Origin: Perognathus longimembris pacificus
Lineage: Eukaryota > Chordata > Mammalia > Rodentia > Heteromyidae
Assembly: GCF_023159225.1 (NCBI RefSeq)
Contig: NC_063188.1
Span: 29,757,626-29,821,625, forward strand
DNA: 64,000 nt
Direction: 5' to 3'
This document shows, one piece after another, positions 56,080 to 64,000 of this stretch (position 1 is its first letter; each line of letters opens with the position of its first letter). The notes beneath the pieces were generated by a model. It made no database searches and was not told where the DNA came from. It worked only from the letters and a program-made list of their open reading frames with translations. Both the position numbers and the translations under genes were made by a program.

Positions 56080-57794
56080 GGAGGAAGATGGCGCTATCAC
56101 AATAGGGAGGCACCCCAACTCTCTCCAACCGAATAGTGAGTTGGGAACCCCAACACCCAACACCCATCAAGAGTCCAGCAAACCCAATAACCAGAAGCAA
56201 CAGAGAAACACAGGAAATAAAAAAGAACAAAAAAAGAAGAGCCTATAACCTGCACGGAGCCGGAAAATCTCCAGAATACCCCCCCAACCCCGGCCCAAAC
56301 AGGGCCAGGCTGGAAAGGGGACCCAGCACTGGTAAACGGGACTGCAGACTGTCAGGGACCAGAGAAGCAACAGCCAAAAAGTCACACCAGGAGTGCAGAG
56401 TCCAGACAGCAGGAGCTCCACGGGCCCCAGATGGAGCGCAGACTGAGACAGAAGGCGGTGTGGGACAGGAGGTGCAGGACTGAACGGCTGGGAACAGACA
56501 ACAACAGCAGGGGAACCAGGTGGCGCAGACGGGGAGAGCCAGACAGGGAGAGGCAGGACCGCCACCACCAAACGACTGATTGCCACACCCCAGCACCCCA
56601 GCCCTGAAAAGCCCACAGCAGTGGGATACACACACACAATCCAGGACCAGTAAGTCCCCCATTACCCCTCCCCCCAAATGGGAGAACTGCTCTAGCAGAG
56701 ACCCAAACCCTACAAAGAAGCTAGAGCACCCTCCCTCCTCCCCCCTACCCCGAGGGAACAAAGGAGCCCCATATTGAAGGCTCTAGGACCCTACAGCCTC
56801 TGGGTGGAGCTAGCAGAGGCAGAGCAGCGCCCAACAAAGTGACTGGGAAACACCTTAGACAGGCTTCCCCCAAAGCCCCAGCTGGGGAGCCTGAACCTGT
56901 CTGCACCAGCCCCCCCGCAACAGGGACTCAGGGGCTGGTAGGCCTTGGAACGCCACCTGAGGCGCCCTGGTCCACGCAGAATTTTTGAACAACATTCACA
57001 GGCTTGCTGGTGTGCAATACCAGCCCAGCAGGGACACCTGGGCCCGAACATATGCCCCCCTCACAGCAGAGGTGCAGAGAGTCTGTGGGCACCAACCTGC
57101 ACCCAGACACTTAAACCTGCTGGGGTCCACGCATACCACCCCCCACAGCAGACACACGACAGGGCACAAGCACCCTCCAACAACTCAGGTCAGCACGCCC
57201 CCAAAGGAAACACTAGAGCGTACACACACGTGCCCCCCCAGAGGGCCAGCGTGGATCAGCATGCTGCCACCCAGCAGGAGGATTCTCCTGCCCAACCCCC
57301 CACAGGAGCTCACAAGCGGGCAAGCTGCTCCCTCAGCAGCAACACCCGCTCTGATAGGCACACTCTGCACAGGTGGGCAGGGCCCCACCAGTGGCAGCAT
57401 CCACTCTGATAGGTGCACTCCGCACAGGTGGGCAAGCCACCTCAATGGCAATTCTCAATCTGAGAGGTGATCTCCTTTGACCACGGTACCTAGTGGGAAA
57501 AGAAGCAAAGAAGAGAAAAGTCTCCACGCCATGCTGAATCAGCGACCCACAAACCCCCATCAGGGGCACACTAGGGTCAGCACAACATAGTGGCAGGGCA
57601 CAGTCCTGCAGAGAAAGACACAGAACCTACCCACCCCCAAGTGCAGTGAGGCAACAACCGAGAGGGTCACGTTCACCCATTGGGCAGTAAACAGCCAAAC
57701 TCAAACCCAGAGCCTGACACAAACAAGTCTCCACTGATGGACCAGCGGGAACCAGCGCAAAGCCAAGCCAAGGTCGCCACCTACAGATCTCCAG
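56080..57794 (+). promoter_or_regulatory. LINE-1 'D' 5'UTR
   Basis: GC-rich, C-biased sequence of about 1.7 kb leading to ORF1, in contrast to AT-rich surroundings. It begins near 'gggaggaagatggcgctatc'. The AAGATGGC word a few bases from the start equals the YY1 site that positions initiation in L1 5'UTRs of other mammals. The exact first base is uncertain by about 8, because the end of C ('gttagaggg') overlaps in sequence. The minus-strand frames of 85-172 codons here have no recognised domain. Confidence 0.8.
57337..57477. repeat. Tandem units in the L1 5'UTR
   Basis: Two units of 58 and 54 bp (57337-57394, 57395-57448) and a partial third. Each carries 'ctctgataggYRcactcYgc' followed by 'acaggtgggca' in the first two. 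They resemble promoter monomers of rodent L1s in arrangement, though they are much shorter than mouse monomers. Confidence 0.7.
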
Positions 57795-58890
57795 ATGCGC
57801 AAATCACAAAGAAATATTACAAATTTCATGAAAGGTCAAGCCAACTTGCCAGCTCCAAAAAGTAGTACGACTGAAGAGGAGATGGAGAATAAAAAATCAA
57901 ATGAGAATAAGATAGAAGAAATGATCAAAAACCTCAGGACTGAATTCAGAAAACAGATACAGAAGCTTAGAATGGAAGTCTCGAAAAAGCTACAGGAAAT
58001 CAAGAAAGAAATGGAAGCAAAAGTGGATACAGTGCACTTCTCCATTAAAGAAGACCTTAACATCCTAAGAAACAAAATGCATGAAAAAATAGATTCAAAA
58101 TACAACTCTTTAAAAGAAGAAATCTCCACGATGAGAGCTGATCTGGCAACCATAAACAGCTCGCTGTCATACATAAACACCACACTCGAAGCCACATCAC
58201 AAAGAATTGATCATATCGAATCTCGAATCTCTCTTTTGGATGACGATGCAGCTGATAAGGACCAGAAAATTACCACACTCCAAGAAACGGTTAAAATCCA
58301 GGGCAGACTAATCCAGGAGCTAGTGGAAAAAGACAAGAGATATAATCTGCATATGATTGGAATAGATGAAGGAGCTGAATACCAGAGCAAAGGGCTACAA
58401 CATATTTTCAATAGAGTTATTGCAGAAAACTTCCCCAATCTCACAAGGGACCTCATGCAAGTAACAGAAGCCTATAGGATGTCTGGCAGACCAGACCCTA
58501 GAAAATCCTCGCCCAGGCACATAATAATCAAGATTTCAGATCTCAAGAATAACGAGCAAATAATACAATGGAAAAATGATCAGAATCACCACAGACCTCT
58601 CCACACAAACCTACAACGCATGAAGAGCATGGAAGAACACAATCCAAGTCCTCTAGGCCAACAATTGCCAACCCAGAATTAGGTATCCAGCAAAATTAGA
58701 CTTCACCTTAGAGGGAAAAACCAGATCTTTCTATATTAAAGAGGATCTAAAGGAGTATGTGAATAGAAAACCAGCCTTACAGCGAATTCTAGGAGAGGAA
58801 CCCCACCCAACAGAAAATGTACAGGACCCCCAGACAGAAACAGAAAGAAACTACAATAGCCGGAGCCCAACAGGAAGAGCAGCTCAATAA
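57795..58890 (+). pseudogene. LINE-1 'D' ORF1 (RNA-binding chaperone), frameshifted
   Basis: ORF1p binds L1 RNA as a coiled-coil trimer. The open part is 295 codons (57795-58682). Residues 1-30 are a basic amino tail. About 30-175 are heptad-like and Lys/Glu/Leu-rich (coiled coil). About 182-258 form the RRM-like domain, with the RHIIIKISD strand at 241-249. After about residue 262 the frame is lost. The carboxy-terminal domain continues in another frame to a TAA at 58888-58890, with the YPAKLDF block recognisable, but with two in-frame stops. The first (TGA near 58620) is compatible with decay of a CGA arginine codon. It is non-functional. The start at 57795 is the first Met; a second is at 57828. 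Confidence 0.9.
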
Positions 58891-58931
58891 AGACAAGAAA
58901 AAAGGGAGAGGAAAAACAGCCTAACAGGAAA

Positions 58932-60037
58932 ATGGAAGGGGAAAAAAAAACACTCTTATCCATGATCTCTGTGAATATAAATGGTATAAACTCTCCGATA
59001 AAGAGGAGCAGACTGACAGACTGGATCCATAAACAAAAAGTTGCTATCTGTTGTCTTCAAGAGACCCATCTTACAGCAAGGGACAAAAACAGGCTCCTAA
59101 TGAAAGGATGGAGCAAGATCTTTCAAGCAAATGCACCTACCAAAATGGCAGGAATAGGCATCCTGATTTCAGACAAGCTGGACTTCTCATTAAAATCAAC
59201 TCAAAAAGACAAAGAAGGGCACTACATTTTAGTACAAGGAAAAATCCAGAGGATATCACGGTGATAAATTTATACTCACCGAACAAAAGAGGCCTTACAT
59301 ATGTCAAGTAAATTCTCACAGAATTACAGAACAAGATAGACTCAAACACAATCATAGTGGGAAACTTTAATACTCCACTCTCTCCAAGAGACAGATCCAA
59401 CACCTAGAGGATTAGCAAGGGAGCTGAAGACCTAAGTAACACCATATCCCAATTGGATCTGATAGATCTGTACAGAGTCTTTCACCCTACAGAGACCAAA
59501 TACACATTTTTCTCAGCAGCACAAGGATCATACTCCAAAATAGACCATGTCATAGCCCACACAAAGAACCTCAGCAAATACAAAAGTATTGATGTCATCC
59601 CATGTATAATATCTGACCACAGTGGAATCAAGGTAACCTTCAATAACAAAGGATACCACAGAGGCTATACGAATACTTGGAAACTAAACCCCCACTGTAA
59701 TCTAACACTTGGGTCACAGACCAAATTAAGGATGAAATTAACGAATTCATAAGCCATAACGATAATGAAAATACATCACAAAGAAACCAATGGGATACAG
59801 CTAAGGCAGTGCTGAGGGGCAAGATCATTGCCCTGAGCACTCACATTAAAAGAATGGAAACATGGAAACAGAGCAGGTGAATAACCTCACAATGAAAATA
59901 AAACATCTGGAGAAACAAGAAACAATTGAATCTAAAATGACTAGGAGGAGAGAGATCACAAAGACTAAAGAAGAGATAAATATGATTGAAAATAGAAAGA
60001 ACATTCAACAAATAAATAAAACTAAAAGCTGGTTCTT
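58932..60037 (+). pseudogene. LINE-1 'D' ORF2, amino-terminal endonuclease part, frameshifted
   Basis: Begins 41 bases after the ORF1 stop. The apurinic/apyrimidinic-like endonuclease is recognisable: SVNINGINS, CCLQETHLT (catalytic Glu), GWSKIF, then in other frames INLYSPNK, SKIDHV and IISDHSGIKV (late catalytic Asp and His). In the block expected to read VGDFNTPLS the codon is AAC, giving VGNFNTPLS, so a catalytic Asp is lost (near 59361-59380). At least three frame changes and several stops occur. The coding stops at SWF where L1 'E' is inserted and resumes after it. Confidence 0.9.
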
Positions 60038-60041
60038 ATAC

Positions 60042-61893
60042 GCAAGTCAATTAATGTAATCCACCACATCAACCGGAGCAAGGTAAAGAACCACATGGTT
60101 TTATCGCTGGATGCGGAAAAAGCGTTCGATAAAATCCAGCACCCATTTATGCTAAAAGCCCTGGAAAAACTGGGATTCCAGGGAACATTCCTGAATATAA
60201 TCAAGGCAGTTTATGACAAACCAACAGCAAGCATAACTCTAAATGGTGAAAAACTAAAGCCATTCCCTTTAAAATCAGGAAGAAGGCAGTGATGTCCACT
60301 CTCTCCCCTGCTCTTCAACATAGTACTAGAATTCCTAGCCAGAGCAATTAGGCAAGAAGAGAATATAAAGGGGATCCAAATAGGAAAAGATGAAGTTAAA
60401 CTTTCTCTCTTGGCAGATGACATGATCCTATACCTAAAGAATCCCATAGACTCTACCCCCAAGCTACTAGAGCTGACCCAAAACTTTGGCAAAGTTGCAG
60501 GATATAAAATAAACCTTCAAAAATCAACGGCCTTTATCTATGCTAACAACCCGAAGACCGAGGCTGAGATCAGGAAAGCAACTCCTTTTGCAATAGCCCC
60601 TAAAAACATAAAATACCTAGGAATAACCTTAACCAAAGAAGTGAAAGACCTCTTTGAAGAGAACTTTAAAAGCTTGAAAAATGAAATCAAGTCAGAACTA
60701 AGAAAATGGAAAAACCTCCCATGCTCCTGGATTGGTAGGATTAATATAATCAAAATGGCAATATTGCCAAAGGCTATCTACAAATTCAATGCAATACCCA
60801 TTAATATCCCAACACCATTCTTTAATGAAATAGAGGAAGCAATCCAGAAATTCATATGGAACAATAAAAGACCTAGAATAGCAAAAACACTCCTAAGCAG
60901 AAAGAACAGTGCTGGAGGAATTACAATACCCAACTTCAAGCTGTATTATAAAGCTATAGTAATAAAAACAGCTTGGTATTGGCACCGGAACAGGCCTGAA
61001 GACCAATGGAACAGAATTGAAGACCCAGAATTAAACCCACAGAACTACGCCTACTTAATCTTTGATAAAGGAGCTAAAACAATAGTTTGGAAGAAAGATA
61101 GCCTCTTTAACAAGTGGTGCTGGCAAAACTGGCTCAACACATGCAACAAACTAAAACTAGATCCTTATATATCACCCTGCACCAAAATCAATTCCAAATG
61201 GATTAAAGACCTTGAAATCAAAACAGGCACCCTGAAAACACTAAAGGAAGGAGTAGGAGAAACACTTGGGCTCCTTGGCACAGGACAGAACTTCCTTAAC
61301 AAAGACCCTGAAAGGCTACAAATCAAAGAAAGGTTGGACAAATGGGACTGCATCAAACTACAGAGCTTCTGCACGGCAAAGGACATAGCTCTCAAGATAA
61401 ACAGAAAGCCCACAGACTGGGAGAAGATCTTTACTGGACATTCAACAGACAAAGGCCTCATCTCTAAAATATATGCAGAACTAAAAAAATTACCTTCTTC
61501 CAAAACAAAACCTCAAAGAACCAATAGCCCCCTCATCAAGTGGGCTAAAGACTTACAAAGAAACTTCTCTGATGAGGAAATGAGAATGGCCAATAGACAT
61601 ATGAAAAAATGCTCTACATCACTGGCCATAAAGGAAATGCAAATCAAAACATTGAGATTCCATCTCACCCCAGTAAGAATGTCATATATCTAGAAAACTA
61701 ATAATAACAATTGTTGGAGGGGATGTGGCCAAAAGGGAACCCTACTTCATTGTTGGTGGGAATGTAAACTGGTTCAGCCACTCTGTCAAGCAGTATGGAG
61801 ATTCCTCAGAAGGCTCAATATAGAACTCCCCTATGACCCAGCAGCCCCACTGTTGGGTATCTATCCAAAAGCCCACAAACAAAAATCACAGTA
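60042..61893 (+). pseudogene. LINE-1 'E' ORF2 remnant (reverse transcriptase to carboxy terminus)
   Basis: Palm-domain blocks: [14 protein letters not shown] (first catalytic Asp), then [18 protein letters not shown] where GG of the usual Gly codon reads TGA (60291-60293). Then comes the [10 protein letters not shown] catalytic block: both Asp kept, the usual Phe is Leu. The frame is open 60410-61693 through [21 protein letters not shown] and [10 protein letters not shown] to a second stop (TAG, 61691-61693) in MSYI. The cysteine-containing carboxy segment continues past it to about 61893. Two stops make it inactive. Confidence 0.92.
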
Positions 61894-62669
61894 ATGCCAC
61901 CAGCACAACAATGTTCATCGCAGCACAATTTGTCATAGCGAGAAGCTGGAACCAACCCAGATGCCTCTCCATAGATGAATGGATCAGGAAAATGTGGTAC
62001 ATATACATAATGGAATTTTATGCCTCTATCAGAAAGAATGACATTGTTCCATTTGTAAGGAAATGGAAGGACTTGGAAAAAGTTATACTAAGTGAAGTGA
62101 GCCAGACCCAAAGAAACATGGACTCTATGGCCTCCCTTATTGGGAATAATTAGTACAGGTTTAGGCAAGCCATAGCAGAGCATCACAAGGCCCAATAGCT
62201 ATACCCTTAGGAACACATAAGATGATGCTAAGTGAAATGAACTCCATGTTATGGAAACAATAGATATATCACAGTTGTAACTACTTTCAACGTCCTATGT
62301 GTATGTGTAGTTTCTATTATTGATGATGTTCTTGTATCACCTTCCTATGGTTGTACCTACACTATCTCTGTAATCTTATCTGAGTATATTGGAAACCGTG
62401 TTTACTGGTATTGGAAGTAGGAAATTCAAAGGGAATACCAAATGTGAGAGACACAGGGTAAAAAAAGAGAAATAACTACAAAAGCAGTACTTGCAAAACT
62501 GTTTGGTGTAAGTGAACTGAACACCTGGGGGGGGGGGAGGGAAAGGGGGGAGGGAGGAGGGCATGAGGGACAAGGCAACAAACAGTACAAGAAATGCATC
62601 CAATGCCCAACGTATGATACTGTAACCTCTCTGTACATCAGTTTGATAATAAAAATTTGAGAAGAAAAA
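61894..62669 (+). mobile_element. LINE-1 'E' 3'UTR
   Basis: Complete 3'UTR including a G-rich polypurine tract at 62527-62572 (a G11 run with GGGA repeats). This tract can form G-quadruplexes in principle and is a usual feature of mammalian L1 3'UTRs. It provides the reference for the truncated 3' ends elsewhere in the window. Confidence 0.9.
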
Positions 62670-64000
62670 AAAAGCTGGTTCTTTGACACAATAAATAAAA
62701 TTGACAGACCCCTTGCAAGACTTAAAATAAAAAAGAAGAGACTCATATACGTAAAATCAGGGACTCCACCCGAAAAATAACAACAAATACACACGATATT
62801 CAAACAATCATAAGGAACTATTTCCAGAACCTCTACTCACTAAAAAACAATAATTTTACAGAAATGGATCAATTCTTATAGAAGTATAAACTGACCAAAC
62901 TGAATCAAGAAGAAATAAATCAACTAAATAAACCAATAACTTACAGCGAGAATCAGGGGGTAATCAAGAACCTCCCAACAAAGAAAAGCCCAGGCCCAGA
63001 TGGATTCACCAATGAATTCAATAAACCTTTAGTGAGGAGCTAATACCAATACGCCTCAAGCTCTTTCGCAAAAGAGAAACAGAGGGAGAAAAACCAAACT
63101 CATTCTATGAAGCTAATATTATACTCATCCCCAAACTAGGCAAAGACCCAACAAAAAAAGAGAACTATAGACCAATATCACTAATGAACACAGACGCAAA
63201 GCTCCTCAATAAAATATTAGCTAACAGGATCCAGAAACTGATCAAGAAAATTATACATCATGACCAAGTAGTCTTCATCCCACAGACACAAGGATGGTTC
63301 AACATCCATAAATCTATTAATGTAACTCACCACATCAACAGAACTAAAATCAAGAATCACATTGTTATCTCAGTTGATGCCCAAAAAGCCTTTGACAAAA
63401 TACAACATCCATACTTATTAAAAGCTCTGGAGAGAACAGGAATAGATGGAACATTCCTTAAAACAATAAAACCCATATACAACAGAGCAACTGATAATAT
63501 CATATTAAATGGGGAGAATCTAAAATCATTCCCCCTAAACTCAGGAACAAGACAAGGATCCCCACTCTCCCCACTTCTTTTCAACATAGTGCTGGAATCC
63601 CAAGCCATCGCAATAAGGGAAGAGGAGGACATCAAAGGGATCCACATCGGCAAAGAAGAAATTAATCTATCCCTATTCACAGATGACAGGATCTTATATC
63701 TGAAGGACCCAAAAAACTCAGTCCCCAAACTCCGACACCTAATAAACCATTTTGGCAAAGTAACAGGATACAAAATCAATCCACAAAAGTCAGCAGATTT
63801 TCTGTTCAACAGCAATGTACAAGCAGAGAAGGAAACTATGGAAATAATACCATTTACAATAGCTAAAAAATGAATAAGTTACATAGGGATCAACCCTAAC
63901 TAAAGACGTGACAGACCTATTTAATGAGAACTATAAAAATCTAAAAAGGGAAACTAAAGAGGACACAAGGAGTTGCAAAGACCTCCCATTCTCATGGGTA
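62670..64000 (+). pseudogene. LINE-1 'D' ORF2, reverse transcriptase part, runs off the window
   Basis: Resumes D's ORF2 after E at the TSD copy. The linker region is crowded with stops. The block [12 protein letters not shown] is visible at 62986-63021. The best open stretch is 63184-63873 (229 codons) with [31 protein letters not shown] (catalytic Asp), [15 protein letters not shown] and [10 protein letters not shown]. Both Asp of the YXDD-type block remain, but the usual Ala is Thr. A TGA follows IAKK. It clearly differs from E (for example [11 protein letters not shown] against [11 protein letters not shown]), so D is another, probably older, L1 lineage. No 3' end is seen. Confidence 0.9.

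Larger units (their letters stand above)
60038..62669 (+). mobile_element. LINE-1 'E': 5'-truncated insertion inside D's ORF2
   Basis: Starts mid-reverse transcriptase at 'atacgcaagtcaattaatg' and ends with 'cagtttgataataaaaattt' and an A-rich tail. The 14-bp sequence AAAAGCTGGTTCTT occurs at 60024-60037 and again at 62670-62683, a target-site duplication. Deleting E and one copy joins D's ORF2 in frame (SWF to FDTINKIDRP). Length 2,632 bp. Confidence 0.96.

Noticed and set aside
60038..60060. Apparent 600-bp internal deletion in an L1
   Set aside because: The matching TSD at 60024 and 62670 shows that this is the 5' truncation point of an inserted L1.
1..64000. Host protein-coding exons
   Set aside because: I found no frame with recognisable host domain and flanking splice sites. 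Very short or non-coding exons cannot be excluded without RNA data.

Overview
The window is mammalian nuclear DNA from a rodent. The sequence shows mammal-wide fossils (MIR, L2, MaLR LTRs), 7SL-derived B1 units, ID/tRNA-derived SINEs and many LINE-1 pieces with rodent-type 3' ends. The commonest SINE is a roughly 205 bp dimer of two tRNA-like halves. From memory, such ID-like dimers are typical of Geomyoidea (kangaroo rats, pocket mice, pocket gophers), so I infer a geomyoid rodent; this was not checked against a repeat library. I see no host protein-coding exon, CpG-island promoter, rRNA or functional tRNA. The long reading frames are LINE-1 coding remnants, chance frames in simple repeats, or shadows in transposons. 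The window is best read as intergenic or deep-intronic.

Layout. 1-13 kb: AT-rich unique DNA with MIR, L2, B1 and L1 3'-end fossils, an ancient HAL1/L1 fragment split by a SINE, and a MaLR LTR. 14-16.3 kb: a MaLR internal region joined to its LTR, which carries a long polypurine tract. 17.9-18.2 kb: a compact solo LTR with TG...CA ends and a 5-bp target-site duplication (TSD). 18-34 kb: dense SINEs, some nested or tandem, and a tRNA-Asp retropseudogene at 29.9 kb. 34-38 kb: a MaLR LTR broken by two SINEs, and an L1 with a 5' inversion (twin priming). 38.2-39.8 and 41.4-43.2 kb: the longest stretches with little recognisable repeat and the best places to look for conserved non-coding elements. 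44-55 kb: more SINE and L1 insertions, a diverged local duplication and an L2.

55.1-64 kb is almost solid LINE-1 and is nested. A 5'-truncated L1 (C, 55.1-56.08 kb) abuts an older MIR. A full-length-type L1 (D) begins inside C at about 56.08 kb, with a GC-rich 5'UTR, ORF1 and the endonuclease half of ORF2. D is interrupted at 60,038-62,669 by a younger 5'-truncated L1 (E) flanked by a 14-bp TSD. D's reverse transcriptase half resumes at 62,684 and runs off the window. All L1 coding regions are broken by stops or frameshifts. No new host biological system is visible; the interest lies in retrotransposition structures and possible conserved non-coding DNA.
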